Part shown: piece after piece, positions 43,556-52,911 of the stretch
Position numbering within the stretch: the stretch's first letter is position 1
How the letters are laid out: every line of letters starts with the position of its first letter
Origin: Alphaproteobacteria bacterium
GTDB lineage: Bacteria; Pseudomonadota; Alphaproteobacteria; Sphingomonadales; Sphingomonadaceae
Assembly: GCA_030424845.1 (NCBI GenBank)
Contig: JAUHWC010000008.1
Location: 1-64,000 of the forward strand
DNA length: 64,000 nt
Reading direction: 5' to 3'
Notes under the pieces: model-generated
The model's database searches: none
Told to the model about the DNA's origin: nothing
Seen by the model: only the letters and a program-made list of their open reading frames with translations
Translations under genes and position numbers: made by a program

Positions 43556-43632
43556 CGGGGAGTAGCTCAGCCTGGTAGAGCACTGTCTTCGGGAGGCAGG
43601 GGCCGGAGGTTCGAATCCTCTCTCCCCGACCA
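43556..43632 (+). tRNA. tRNA-Pro (CGG anticodon)
   Basis: 77 bases with CCA encoded. Acceptor CGGGGAG pairs with CTCCCCG. Anticodon loop TTCGGGA gives CGG, reading CCG. T-loop GGTTCGAATCC is standard. A T-run follows directly. Confidence 0.95.
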
Positions 43633-43978
43633 TTTTTCTTGAAAGCGAACTGATCCTGTCCGCCAACAAGATGATACTTTGCTGACTTTTGGGCTTGCTT
43701 TTTGGGGCCAACGCAAACCCGTGGTTAAAAACTTTGGCACCTCCCGCGGACTGGCGAGGGGTGTCAGACCTGTAGGCTCTGCCTGCAGACGTCCAATTCC
43801 TACTTTCATTCGGTCTAGCTACGTCTGATCTGCATCATATGCAGGCTCCGCCACACGGCTCCAGCTCAGATAATCGCATCTAAATTATGGTGGTTTGGAG
43901 GCAAGAACGTTCAAAAGTGTGAGTAAGCCCCGGCGGCTCGGCTGGTCTAAAACCAAGGTAACTGTTAGCGATCATCGC
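43633..43978. other. Intergenic between tRNA-Pro and thyA
   Basis: 346 bases. A weak hairpin (TAGGC-TCT-GCCTG) lies near 43772-43790. No gene, no copy of the tRNA 3' end and no integrase is seen. Confidence 0.5.
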
Positions 43979-44935
43979 ATGAATGACGCTGCCCGCAACA
44001 ACGCCGGCCATCCCGAATGGCAATATCTCGATCTCATGCGCCATATCTGGGAGCATGGGGATCAGCGGATGGATCGCACCGGAGTGGGCACAAGGTCGAT
44101 CTTCGGTGCCCAACTGCGTTTCGACCTGTCCGATGACCGGATTCCGCTGCTGACAACGAAGCGCGTCTTCTGGAAGGCGGCTGCGCGCGAAATGCTGTGG
44201 TTCCTGACGGGCAATACCAACATCCGCCCTTTGCTGCAGGAAGGCGTCACGATCTGGTCGGACTGGCCCCTCGCCAAGTACCGCGCGGCCAGCGGCGAAG
44301 ACATCAGCCAGAAGGATTTCGAGGCACGCATCCTCGCAGACGAGCAATTTGCAGCGCAATGGGGCGAGCTGGGCCCGGTATATGGCAAGCAGTGGGTGAA
44401 CTGGGCGACCTATCAGCCCGATGGATCGGGCGGTTTCCGGCAAGGCCCGGGTATCAACCAGGTGCAGCAGGTGGTGGAAAGCCTGCGCAGCAATCCCGGC
44501 AGCCGCCGCCATATCATCGAAGGCTGGAACGTGGCGGAGCTCGAGGGCATGGCGCTGCCTCCCTGCCACAAGACCTACCAGTTCCATGTTGCAGGCGAGG
44601 GGGAATCTGCGCGGCTCAACTGCTTGCTCTACCAGCGCAGCTGCGATGTCGCGCTGGGCTTGCCGTTCAACCTGTTCGGAGCATCGATGCTGGGCAGGAT
44701 GCTTGCGCAGCAGGCGGGCTACAAGCCGGGCGAGTTGGTGTGGATGGGCGGTGACACGCACCTGTACCTCAATCATGAGCACCTTGTTGACGAGCAGCTT
44801 TCGCGCACGCCCTCTAGTGAACCCAAACTGGCGATTCTGCGCCAGCCCGAATCCATTTTCGAATACAGCTTCGAGGACTTCGAAGTGCGCGATTATGAGC
44901 CCCAAGGAGTGATCCACGCACCTGTTGCCGTCTGA
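43979..44935 (+). CDS. thyA: Thymidylate synthase
   Basis: Methylates dUMP to dTMP with methylene-tetrahydrofolate. 318 residues from ATG 43979; an upstream TTG at 43895 would add 28 residues of no homology character. Family blocks: RTGVGTRSIFGAQLRFDL, FPLLTTKRVFWK-like LLTTKRVFWKAA, EGVTIWSDWP, GPVYGKQWVNW, the nucleophile Cys in LPPCHKTYQFHV, QRSCDVALGLPFN, and GDTHLYLNH. The insertion around residues 80-130 is that of the longer ThyA class. A single gene between two tRNAs. Confidence 0.97.
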   Translation: MNDAARNNAGHPEWQYLDLMRHIWEHGDQRMDRTGVGTRSIFGAQLRFDLSDDRIPLLTTKRVFWKAAAREMLWFLTGNTNIRPLLQEGVTIWSDWPLAKYRAASGEDISQKDFEARILADEQFAAQWGELGPVYGKQWVNWATYQPDGSGGFRQGPGINQVQQVVESLRSNPGSRRHIIEGWNVAELEGMALPPCHKTYQFHVAGEGESARLNCLLYQRSCDVALGLPFNLFGASMLGRMLAQQAGYKPGELVWMGGDTHLYLNHEHLVDEQLSRTPSSEPKLAILRQPESIFEYSFEDFEVRDYEPQGVIHAPVAV

Positions 44936-45066
44936 CTTTCCTGCGCTCCCGCAGGGGCGACAGGGAGAAAATGCGGGGAATTGCATTTCCTGTCATTCGG
45001 CTAGTTGACAGCCTTTCTGACCTGCCCTAGAGGCGCGCTTCCCAAGCGGTGCAACGCCACTTTCAA

Positions 45067-45143
<77 letters not shown>

Positions 45144-45216
45144 CTTGGGACAAAATCACACATTGCCAAAGAATTTCGAAGCAGGCCCTGCGCCTGCCGC
45201 GATCCATTTGCGTGCT

Positions 45217-45432
45217 CTATTTCCAGCGTCCGGTTTCCATCCAGATCAGGAATCGCTTCAGCGGCAGCAGCCAGACAAGCCCGAGCACGAGGTAGATCAC
45301 CGTCTGGATCATTGCATGCCAGTCACCGATCAGTGGCGGGGCATAGCGGGCGATCACCAGGCCATAGACGATCAAGGCAATGCACAGGCCGATAACGCCC
45401 ACGGGGATGCGCCATGTGGGTTCGGTCCGCAT
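45217..45432 (-). CDS. DUF2842 family small membrane protein
   Basis: 71 residues from ATG 45432, which overlaps the stop of the cyclo-ligase gene by 4 bases; a longer upstream frame lies in that gene. Two membrane segments (about 10-28 and 38-58) and the ending LKRFLIWMETGRWK fit the short alphaproteobacterial DUF2842 proteins. Function unknown. Confidence 0.85.
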   Translation of the reverse strand: MRTEPTWRIPVGVIGLCIALIVYGLVIARYAPPLIGDWHAMIQTVIYLVLGLVWLLPLKRFLIWMETGRWK

Positions 45433-46019
45433 CAGAAGGGCCCCAGAATGCGCGTGGGAGTGATGATGGCGGCAAGCGGCATGTCGTGATCCTCTACCGG
45501 CAAATTGTCGACTTCCTGGATATCCCAGGCCATGCCGATGGCAATGGTCTGCGGGTGTGCTTGCAGCCACCGATCGTAGAAACCGCCACCTTGTCCCAGT
45601 CTTTCTCCGCTCGCGGTGAAGCCGACAAGTGGCATGAACAGGACATCAGGCACGATTTCGGGAAGATTCGCGGCCGGTTGACGCAAGCCGAGCGGCCCGT
45701 CGACGAGGTCGCTTTCCTCATATGGGTCGGTGTGCGCATGAAACCGCATCGGTGCATCCAGCGTGGTGATGCGCGGCAGGGCAACGTCGTGACCGGCCTC
45801 AAAGAAGAACTTCGTATAGGAGAAGGCGGGCGCTTCCCCTGTGTCAGCACGGTAGAGGCCGATGGTCGCGCCTTCGGGCACCATTTGCAGAACGGGGGCA
45901 GGCGGGCGATTGAACACCAGCGCGCTGACTTGCTTCGGCAACGCGGCAGCATGTTCGCGGCGCTTCCTTCGCAGTTCCTTTCGCAGGGCGGCCTTGCGGG
46001 CGGCGATGGTGTCGCTCAA
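45432..46019 (-). CDS. 5-formyltetrahydrofolate cyclo-ligase
   Basis: 195 residues. Uses ATP to turn 5-formyl-THF into methenyl-THF. Blocks: RKAALRKELRRKRREHAA, IGLYRADTGEAP, DVALPRI, PDVLFMPLVGFTASGERLGQGGGFYDRWL with the nucleotide-binding glycines, and IGMAWDIQEVDNLPVEDHDMPLAAIITP. It lies directly downstream of the 6S RNA and zapA, a gene order kept in many proteobacteria. Confidence 0.95.
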   Translation of the reverse strand: MSDTIAARKAALRKELRRKRREHAAALPKQVSALVFNRPPAPVLQMVPEGATIGLYRADTGEAPAFSYTKFFFEAGHDVALPRITTLDAPMRFHAHTDPYEESDLVDGPLGLRQPAANLPEIVPDVLFMPLVGFTASGERLGQGGGFYDRWLQAHPQTIAIGMAWDIQEVDNLPVEDHDMPLAAIITPTRILGPF

Positions 46020-46042
46020 GGTGTTCTCCTTCCCGGTTGGAG

Positions 46043-46217
46043 TGGCGGGACCACCATGGGTCGTTTGCGCGAGAAATCCTCTGACGCCTAAACGTCAGGT
46101 GGGTGCCGTGTACCCTGATCCCCGGGACGAACCCGTAAACCAAGGCAGGGACAGCTCCCTAGGATTGCTTATAGCCTCAGGGATGTTCAAACGGCTCGTG
46201 CCGGGCAGCCCCGCCAA
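46043..46217 (-). ncRNA. ssrS: 6S RNA (probable)
   Basis: Lies between zapA and the cyclo-ligase, the conserved place of 6S RNA. On the minus strand a closing stem forms between TGGCGGG and CCCGCCA, inner stems between GCCGT/ACGGC and CCCTGA/TCAGGG, and between them an unpaired purine-rich bubble region (GGCTATAAGCAATCC). This is the long rod with central bubble that mimics an open promoter and binds RNA polymerase. A 6-bp hairpin (CTGACG/CGTCAG, 46081-46098) lies near the 3' end. Ends are estimated. Confidence 0.65.
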
Positions 46218-46225
46218 CAAGCCAT

Positions 46226-46537
46226 TTAGGTATTCGTGCCCGCCGCCTCAAGTCGCGAAGCGAGCCTTTCGAGCCGTTCGGCCATGTTTTCTAACGGTTC
46301 GGCATTTGTGGCAGGCCGGGTCGGCAGCTGGTGCCGGTTGTTCGCCTCATGCAGTTCATCCGCCAGCAGCAGTGCTGCGAAAAGCAGCGTACGCGCTTCG
46401 GACTGCCCGGCGAGGTTGGGCATGTCCGCCAGCTTGCTGTCGATCATGCCGGCCAGTTTCTCGATGTGGGGCTGTTCGCCATCCGCACAGGCGATGGTGT
46501 AGCGCCTGCCGGCGATCTCGACTGTAACGTTGCTCAT
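46226..46537 (-). CDS. zapA: Cell division protein ZapA
   Basis: 103 residues. The globular N-terminal part (VTVEIAGRRYTIACADGEQPHIEKLAGMIDSKL) and the C-terminal coiled coil (AERLERLASRLEAA) are those of ZapA, which bundles FtsZ filaments at the division site. Its ATG overlaps the stop of the upstream coiled-coil gene. Confidence 0.93.
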   Translation of the reverse strand: MSNVTVEIAGRRYTIACADGEQPHIEKLAGMIDSKLADMPNLAGQSEARTLLFAALLLADELHEANNRHQLPTRPATNAEPLENMAERLERLASRLEAAGTNT

Positions 46538-46764
46538 TGTTCCAGCATCCCGATCAGCCTGTCCATATCGGCCAATGCGGCACTGGCTTCGCGGCGCAGC
46601 GACTCATGCTTGCGGGCAAGCTCGGCATCGGGGCTGACCTGGGTTCTGCTGGCACTGACAGAGGAGACCGCGGCTTCGATGCGTCGCGCCGCCGCTTCTA
46701 TCCGGGCAAGGGCCCTCGATACGCGTTCCTCTTCCACATTGCGAGATTTACCGGAAACAGCCAT
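46534..46764 (-). CDS. Small coiled-coil protein upstream of zapA
   Basis: 76 residues from ATG 46764; the frame is open further upstream but that part runs into the 5' end of tkt on the other strand. Almost entirely helical with heptad character (VSRALARIEAAARRIEAAV and LARKHESLRREASAALADMDRLIGMLEQ). It overlaps zapA by ATGA, so the two are coupled and it may take part in division; I know no named family. Confidence 0.75.
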   Translation of the reverse strand: MAVSGKSRNVEEERVSRALARIEAAARRIEAAVSSVSASRTQVSPDAELARKHESLRREASAALADMDRLIGMLEQ

Positions 46765-46930
46765 TTTCGGCAAAGCCTTGGCCTGCGAAGCTGTGAATAA
46801 GCCTGAGGCGTCGGTGCCCGGCATCTTTGGCAGCGCACCCGCCGCGCTTGACGATAGGGGCGGCACTCCCCCAATGAGCGCGCAATCGAATCGCGACATT
46901 TGCCAACGTTCCAGATCCCGGGAGATATCC

Positions 46931-48925
46931 ATGAGCCAAGACGCGTCCAGCATGCAGCAGATGGCCAACGCCATCAGGGCGCTCACAATGGATGCCGTGC
47001 AGGCCGCCAATATCGGCCATCCGGGCATGCCGATGGGCATGGCTGACGTGGCCACGGTGCTTTACTCGGACTACCTGAAATTCGACCCCGCCGATCCCGC
47101 CTGGCCGGATCGTGATCGTTTCGTGCTTTCGGCCGGTCACGGTTCGATGCTGATTTACGCGCTGCTGCACCTGACGGGTTACGAACAGCCGACGATGGAT
47201 GACATCCGTAACTTCCGCCAGCTGGGCAGTCCTTGTGCCGGCCATCCGGAAAACTTCCTGATCGATGGCGTGGAATGCACCACCGGCCCGCTGGGCCAGG
47301 GCCTGGCGATGGGCGTGGGCATGGCGATTGCCGAACGCCACCTCAACGCGAAGTTCGGTGATGACGTGATCAACCACCGGACCTGGGTGATGGCTGGCGA
47401 CGGCTGCCTGATGGAAGGCATCAACCACGAGGCCATCGGTCTTGCCGGCCACCTCAAGCTGGGCAATCTGATCGTGTTGTGGGACGACAACAACGTCACC
47501 ATCGATGGATCGGTGGATCTGTCTTCCAGCGAAGACGTGCTGGCCCGTTATCAGGCGACCAACTGGCACACCGTCAGCTGCGATGGCCATGATCCCGCGT
47601 CGATCCGCGCCGCGATCGAAGAGGCAATCGCAGATCCGCGCCCGTCCATCGTCGCCTGCAAGACCATCATCGGCAAGGGCTCGCCGAACAAGCAGGGCAC
47701 TTCCGGTGTACACGGCGCTCCGCTGGGCGAGGAAGAAGTGGCTGCGGCTCGCATCGAGCTGGGTTGGGATTACCCTCCCTTCGAGGTTCCCGAAAAGATC
47801 ATGGCTGACTGGCGCGCTCTGGGGGAACGTGGCAACAAGGCCAACGCGGCGTGGAAGGCCGCGCTGGAAGCGAGCGGCAAGCAGGCTGACCTTGCAAACC
47901 AGTTGATGAGCGTGGCTGACCTAGCGGCACCGGCGCTGGAGGCCTACATCTCAGGTCTCGCCAAGGATCCGCCCAAGGTCGCCAGCCGCAAGGCCTCCGA
48001 AATGGCTCTTACCCCGCTGACCGAAAAGCTGCCGCAGCTGATTGGCGGTTCGGCCGACCTCACCGGCTCGAACAACACCAAGACCAAGTTCACCGATCCG
48101 CTCACTGCCGAAAACTACGGCGGTCGCTATCTCTATTACGGTATTCGCGAGTTCGGCATGGCTGCGGCCATGAACGGCATGATGCTGCATGGTGGTGTGG
48201 TGCCTTACGGCGGCACCTTCCTGATCTTCAGCGATTATGCCCGCAACGCCATCCGACTTTCCGCCTTGCAGAAGGCCGGTGTCGTATACGTGATGACACA
48301 TGATTCCATCGGCCTTGGCGAAGATGGCCCGACCCACCAGCCGGTTGAGCAGGTCATGTCGCTGCGCCTGATCCCCAATCTCAACGTCTATCGCCCCGCC
48401 GATGCCATCGAAACGGCAGAATGCTGGGCGCTGGCGCTGCAGACGCCGGGAACGCCTTCGGTAATCGCCTTGTCGCGCCAGAACCTGCCGCCGGTTCGCG
48501 GAGAAGGGGATGAAGCCTGGAGCGCGCTTTCCAACCGTTGCGCCAAGGGTGCCTACCGACTGAAGGCGGCCGAGGCAGGCCGCAAGGTCGTGCTGCTGGC
48601 AACGGGATCGGAAGTGGCGGTCGCTCTTGATACGGCCGCTGCGCTGGAAGCACAGGGCATTGGCGCTGATGTCGTGTCCATGCCTTGCCAGGAACTCTTC
48701 AACATGCAGGATGCGGCCTACAAGGCCGACATCATTCCGGCAGACGTGCTGGTCGTGTCGATCGAGGCAGGCGTCACCCAGGGGTGGGAGCGCTACACCG
48801 GTGTGGCAGGGCTCAACATCGGTCTGGACCGTTTCGGTGCCTCTGCACCTGCGGCACAGCTGTTTGAACACTTCGGCTTCTCTGCCGAGAAGATCGTTCC
48901 GCAAATTCTTGAAAAACTGAACTGA
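46931..48925 (+). CDS. tkt: Transketolase
   Basis: Thiamine-diphosphate enzyme of the pentose phosphate pathway. 664 residues from ATG 46931, with GGGAGA upstream; longer in-frame extensions overlap zapA-side genes and are rejected. Blocks: ANIGHPGMPMGMAD, DRFVLSAGHGSMLIYALLHLTGY, GHPEN, TTGPLGQGLAMGVGMA, the ThDP motif GDGCLMEGINHEA to LIVLWDDNNVTIDG, then RYLYYGIREFGMAAAMNGM with the catalytic Glu and THDSIGLGEDGPTHQPVEQ. First of the tkt-gap-pgk-thiE series. Confidence 0.97.
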   Translation: MSQDASSMQQMANAIRALTMDAVQAANIGHPGMPMGMADVATVLYSDYLKFDPADPAWPDRDRFVLSAGHGSMLIYALLHLTGYEQPTMDDIRNFRQLGSPCAGHPENFLIDGVECTTGPLGQGLAMGVGMAIAERHLNAKFGDDVINHRTWVMAGDGCLMEGINHEAIGLAGHLKLGNLIVLWDDNNVTIDGSVDLSSSEDVLARYQATNWHTVSCDGHDPASIRAAIEEAIADPRPSIVACKTIIGKGSPNKQGTSGVHGAPLGEEEVAAARIELGWDYPPFEVPEKIMADWRALGERGNKANAAWKAALEASGKQADLANQLMSVADLAAPALEAYISGLAKDPPKVASRKASEMALTPLTEKLPQLIGGSADLTGSNNTKTKFTDPLTAENYGGRYLYYGIREFGMAAAMNGMMLHGGVVPYGGTFLIFSDYARNAIRLSALQKAGVVYVMTHDSIGLGEDGPTHQPVEQVMSLRLIPNLNVYRPADAIETAECWALALQTPGTPSVIALSRQNLPPVRGEGDEAWSALSNRCAKGAYRLKAAEAGRKVVLLATGSEVAVALDTAAALEAQGIGADVVSMPCQELFNMQDAAYKADIIPADVLVVSIEAGVTQGWERYTGVAGLNIGLDRFGASAPAAQLFEHFGFSAEKIVPQILEKLN

Positions 48926-48941
48926 TTTAGGAGACAGGTCC

Positions 48942-49949
48942 ATGGCGACGAAGGTATCGATCAACGGTTTCGGGCGTATTGGCCGTCTTGTGGCGCGCGC
49001 CATTCTCGAACGTGAAGATCACGATCTTGAACTGGTGGCGATCAACGATCTGGCAGACACCAATGCCAATGCGTTGCTGTTCGCATTCGACAGCACCCAT
49101 GGCCGCTTCCCCGGCACCGTGGAAGTCGATGGCAACAACCTGATCGTCAACGGCAAGACCATCGCGGTCACCAGCGAGCGCAACCCGGGTGACCTGCCGC
49201 ATGCGGCCATGGGCATCGACATCGTGCTCGAATGCACCGGCTTCTTCCAGAGCCATGACGCTGCCAAGCCTCACCTTGATGCAGGTGCCAAGCGTGTCCT
49301 GATCTCTGCTCCGGCGAGCGGTGTTTCGGCAACGGTCGTTTACGGTGTGAACCACTCCATCCTGACGGCAGATGACATCATCGTGTCCAACGCCAGCTGC
49401 ACCACCAACTGCCTTTCGCCGGTGGCGAAGGTGCTCAATGAACTGGTCGGGATCGAGCGTGGTTTCATGACCACGATCCACTCCTACACCAATGACCAGC
49501 GCATGCTGGACCAGATGCATTCGGACATGCGCCGCGCCCGCGGTGGCGCGCAGAACATGATCCCGACCACGACCGGTGCAGCCCGCGCCGTTGGCCTGGT
49601 GCTGCCGGAACTGGCCGGCAAGCTGGACGGATCGTCCGTGCGCGTTCCCACGCCCAATGTCAGCCTTGTGGACCTCGTGTTCCAGCCGGGCCGCGACACC
49701 TCGGCAGAAGAGCTCAACGCTGCGCTGAAGGCCGCTGCCGAAGGCCCGATGAAGGGTGTCCTCGACTATACCGACAAGCCGTTGGTGAGCTCGGACTTCA
49801 ACCACCATCCGGCAAGCTCGACCATCGACAGCCTGGAAACCTCGGTCATGGAAGGCAAGCTGGCGCGCGTGGTCAGCTGGTATGACAATGAATGGGGCTT
49901 CTCCAACCGCATGATCGACACCGCCGGCGTGATGGCTGGCCTGCTCTGA
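48942..49949 (+). CDS. gap: Glyceraldehyde-3-phosphate dehydrogenase, type I
   Basis: 335 residues. NAD-binding INGFGRIGRLVARAI (7-21), the catalytic Cys in SNASCTTNCLSPVAKVL, TIHSYTNDQ with the catalytic His, RRARGGAQNMIPTTTGAARAV, and WYDNEWGFSNRM. It follows tkt by 16 bases with GGAGACAGG as SD, so it is in the same transcript. Confidence 0.97.
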   Translation: MATKVSINGFGRIGRLVARAILEREDHDLELVAINDLADTNANALLFAFDSTHGRFPGTVEVDGNNLIVNGKTIAVTSERNPGDLPHAAMGIDIVLECTGFFQSHDAAKPHLDAGAKRVLISAPASGVSATVVYGVNHSILTADDIIVSNASCTTNCLSPVAKVLNELVGIERGFMTTIHSYTNDQRMLDQMHSDMRRARGGAQNMIPTTTGAARAVGLVLPELAGKLDGSSVRVPTPNVSLVDLVFQPGRDTSAEELNAALKAAAEGPMKGVLDYTDKPLVSSDFNHHPASSTIDSLETSVMEGKLARVVSWYDNEWGFSNRMIDTAGVMAGLL

Positions 49950-50039
49950 TCAAAACACACCGGCCGTTCGTGTCGAGCGTGATCAAGAAACGCCGCGCGA
50001 ACGGTTGGCGATTGCGCTTGAACCGAACGGAGAACTGGT

Positions 50040-51239
50040 GTGGCGAACTTCAAGACGCTCGATGACCTTGGCGATGTAACGGGCAAGGTCGCCCTTGTTC
50101 GGGTGGACCTGAACTTGCCCATGGCCGATGGCCGCGCCACGGACCTGACCCGCGCGCTTGCGGTAAAGCCCACGATCCTCGAACTGGCTGAAAAGGGCGC
50201 GAAGGTTGTGCTGCTTGCCCATTTCGGCCGACCGAAGGGCGAGCGTCATTCCACCATGTCCCTCAGCCTGATCCAGGGCGAGCAGGAACGCGTGATCGGC
50301 AAGGAAGTGATGTTCATACCCGAGGTGCAGGGGCCGGTCGCAGCCCAGGCCATCGGCATCCTTCGCGCAGGTGACGTCGGCATGCTGGAAAACACCCGCT
50401 TCTGGCCGGGTGAAGAAGCCAACGATCCGGAATTTGCCAAGGGCATTGCGACCAACGGCGATTTCTACGTCAACGATGCCTTCTCCGCCGCTCATCGGGC
50501 GCATGCCACCACCGAAGGGCTGGCGCACCTGCTGCCGGCTTACGCCGGTCGTGCGCTGGAAAAGGAATTGACCGCGCTGGATGCCGCACTCGGCAATCCG
50601 GAAACGCCGGTTGCCGCAGTGGTTGGCGGGGCCAAGGTTTCCACCAAGCTGGCGGTGTTGCAGAACCTCGTCAGCAAGGTGCAGCACCTGATTATCGGCG
50701 GCGGCATGGCTAACACTTTCCTTGCCGCTCGCGGTGTGGATGTCGGCAAGTCGCTGTGCGAGCATGACCTGACCGGCACGGCCGAAGAAATCATGGAAGC
50801 AGCCGATGCGGCGGGGTGCACCGTCCACCTGCCGTATGACGTGGTGGTGGCGAAGGAATTTGCTGCCAACCCGCCGTCCCTGCGCACCTGCAACGTGCAT
50901 GAAGTGGCGCCGGACGAGATGATCCTCGATGTCGGCCCGCAGGCTGTCGAAGCACTGGGCGACGTCCTCAAGACCTGTCGCACGCTGGTGTGGAATGGTC
51001 CGATGGGTGCTTTCGAGACACCTCCTTTCGATGCCGCCACGGTCGCGCTCGCCCGGACGGCTGCCGCACTGACGGTGGAAGGATCGTTGGTATCCGTGGC
51101 CGGCGGTGGCGATACCGTGGCCGCACTGGCCCATGCCGGCGTGACTGATGACGTGACCTATATCTCCACCGCGGGCGGAGCCTTCCTCGAATGGATGGAA
51201 GGCAAGGAACTGCCCGGCGTGGCAGCATTGTCCGCCTGA
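50040..51239 (+). CDS. pgk: Phosphoglycerate kinase
   Basis: 399 residues from GTG 50040 (V-A-N-F-K-T-L), with GGAGAA upstream. Blocks: [108 protein letters not shown] and [15 protein letters not shown]. Third gene of the glycolytic series. Confidence 0.97.
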   Translation: MANFKTLDDLGDVTGKVALVRVDLNLPMADGRATDLTRALAVKPTILELAEKGAKVVLLAHFGRPKGERHSTMSLSLIQGEQERVIGKEVMFIPEVQGPVAAQAIGILRAGDVGMLENTRFWPGEEANDPEFAKGIATNGDFYVNDAFSAAHRAHATTEGLAHLLPAYAGRALEKELTALDAALGNPETPVAAVVGGAKVSTKLAVLQNLVSKVQHLIIGGGMANTFLAARGVDVGKSLCEHDLTGTAEEIMEAADAAGCTVHLPYDVVVAKEFAANPPSLRTCNVHEVAPDEMILDVGPQAVEALGDVLKTCRTLVWNGPMGAFETPPFDAATVALARTAAALTVEGSLVSVAGGGDTVAALAHAGVTDDVTYISTAGGAFLEWMEGKELPGVAALSA

Positions 51240-51243
51240 TCCG

Positions 51244-51858
51244 ATGTCCGGCTGCCAGCTCTACCTGATTTCACCGCTCGAAGTTGGTGGTGACTATCCG
51301 GACAGGCTTGCGCGTGCGCTCGATGCTGGCCCTGTTGCCGCATTCCAGTTTCGCGTGAAGGGCAAGGACCAGCATGAGGCAGCGCGACTGGCGGAACCCT
51401 TGCAGGCGATCTGTGCGGAGCGCGAGGTGGCCTTCATCGTCAATGATGACGTGGCGTTGGCCAAGCGCTTGAAAGCCGATGGCGTGCACCTTGGCCAGGG
51501 TGATGGAGACCCGCGGGAAGCGCGCGAGGAACTGGGCCGGGAAGCGCAGATCGGCGTGACCTGCCATGACAGCCGCCACCTTGCGATGGAGGCAGGTGAG
51601 GCAGGCGCGGACTATGTCGCATTCGGGGCGTTCTTTCCAACCGAGACCAAGGAAACCCGGCACAAGGCCGAGCCGGAACTGCTGACCTTCTGGCAGGAGC
51701 TGTTCGAAATACCCTGTGTCGCGATCGGCGGCATCACGCCTGAAAACTGCGGTCCGCTGATTGAAGCAGGCGCGGATTTCCTGGCGGTGTCCGGTTCGGT
51801 CTGGAATGGGGACGAGGTGAAGGCTGTGAAGGCCTTTGCGGAAAAGCTCGCCGGTTGA
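51244..51858 (+). CDS. thiE: Thiamine phosphate synthase
   Basis: 204 residues, TIM barrel: LYLISPL, AFQFRVKGKD, FIVNDDVALAKRLKADGVHLGQGDGD, GVTCHDSRHLAMEAGEAGADYVAFGAFFPTETK, and IPCVAIGGITPENCGPLIEAGADFLAVSG. It joins the thiazole and pyrimidine parts of thiamine. Four bases after pgk, so co-transcribed; thiamine diphosphate is the cofactor of transketolase at the head of this gene series. No TPP riboswitch precedes it. Confidence 0.93.
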   Translation: MSGCQLYLISPLEVGGDYPDRLARALDAGPVAAFQFRVKGKDQHEAARLAEPLQAICAEREVAFIVNDDVALAKRLKADGVHLGQGDGDPREAREELGREAQIGVTCHDSRHLAMEAGEAGADYVAFGAFFPTETKETRHKAEPELLTFWQELFEIPCVAIGGITPENCGPLIEAGADFLAVSGSVWNGDEVKAVKAFAEKLAG

Positions 51859-52206
51859 TCAACGCCCACGGCGAATGCAGCGCAGGCGGCCTGGCTCGCC
51901 ATTCTCCATCTTGCGCAGGAAACCTTCCGAAATCACCTTGTATTGCACCCCGTTGCGCGGTCCGCTGGTCATGGTGACAACGTCTCCACGGCGCAGGTAA
52001 GTGCCATTCCCATCCTCGGCGACATAGCGCGAGGCGCTGGCAATGCGGAAATTCTCCTGCGGTTGTTCAATCCCCACGTCGCCACCGGCATCGCCGGGAA
52101 GCTCGCAAACATACTGTCCGCGCTCCAAGGTACCGATCTGACCCTGCGCAAGTGCGGGTGCGGAAAGGGCGATCCATGCTAGAGGGAGAAGGGCGAGCCG
52201 TTTCAT
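51859..52206 (-). CDS. Secreted small protein, unknown function
   Basis: 115 residues from ATG 52206. A classic signal peptide (MKRLALLPLAWIALSAPALAQG, cleavage near 21). The mature part holds two cysteines (YVCELPG and LRCIRRGR), probably disulfide-bonded, and a beta-rich centre (YVAEDGNGTYLRRGDVVTMTSGPRNGVQYKV). It converges on thiE. Family not recognised. Confidence 0.8.
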   Translation of the reverse strand: MKRLALLPLAWIALSAPALAQGQIGTLERGQYVCELPGDAGGDVGIEQPQENFRIASASRYVAEDGNGTYLRRGDVVTMTSGPRNGVQYKVISEGFLRKMENGEPGRLRCIRRGR

Positions 52207-52341
52207 GTCGCCTCCCTTAGCACCTCCTGCTTGCAACGCCATGAACGATTGTCACGCGAATGCGACCTTGCCCAAAGCGCGGCTTGGGGCTAGGGCGCGC
52301 TACTTCTAATTCCGAACAACTCCCATAAGGCGAGAAGCCCC

Positions 52342-52905
52342 ATGAAGATCAGCGGCGTGGACATCCGTCCCGGCAACATCATCGAGTATGAAGGCGGCAT
52401 CTGGAAGGTCGCGAAGATCCAGCACACCCAGCCGGGCAAGGGCGGTGCCTACATGCAGGTCGAAATGAAGAACCTGCAGGATGGCCGCAAGACCAATGTC
52501 CGTTTCCGCAGCGCGGACACGGTGGAGAAGGTGCGCCTCGATACAAAGGACTACCAGTTCCTCTATGAAGACGGCGAAATGCTCGTGTTCATGGACACCG
52601 ACACATACGAGCAGATCAACCTGCCGAGTGACCTGCTGGGCGATGCCCGCCCGTTCCTGCAGGATGGCATGCAGGTGATGCTGGAGCTCTGGGAAGAAAA
52701 GCCCATTTCCGTCCAGTTGCCCAACCAGATCGAAGCCGAGATCGTCGAGGCTGATGCTGTGGTGAAGGGCCAGACGGCTTCTTCCAGCTACAAGCCGGCA
52801 GTGCTCGACAACGGCGTGCGCATCATGGTCCCGCCGCATATCGAAAGCGGTACCCGGATCATCGTCGACGTGTACGAACAGAGCTACGTCGGGAAGGCCA
52901 GCTAA
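52342..52905 (+). CDS. efp: Elongation factor P
   Basis: 187 residues. KOW-like domain 1 with the loop [15 protein letters not shown], where the Lys in PGKGG is the residue modified in Lys-type EF-P, then two OB domains ending [18 protein letters not shown]. It enters the ribosomal E site and relieves stalling at proline runs. Single gene with AAGGCGAGAAGC upstream. Confidence 0.96.
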   Translation: MKISGVDIRPGNIIEYEGGIWKVAKIQHTQPGKGGAYMQVEMKNLQDGRKTNVRFRSADTVEKVRLDTKDYQFLYEDGEMLVFMDTDTYEQINLPSDLLGDARPFLQDGMQVMLELWEEKPISVQLPNQIEAEIVEADAVVKGQTASSSYKPAVLDNGVRIMVPPHIESGTRIIVDVYEQSYVGKAS

Positions 52906-52911
52906 CGCATC

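Noticed and set aside
43556-43632. tRNA-Pro as integration site of a genomic island
   Set aside because: No integrase and no visible repeat of the tRNA 3' end elsewhere in the window.
44940-44955. CCTGCG-CTCC-CGCAGG hairpin after thyA
   Set aside because: Only 6 bp and no T-run; too weak to call a terminator.
47951-51134. Long minus-strand frames opposite tkt, gap and pgk
   Set aside because: Mirror frames of GC-rich, highly conserved genes; rich in His/Arg/Gln with no domain.
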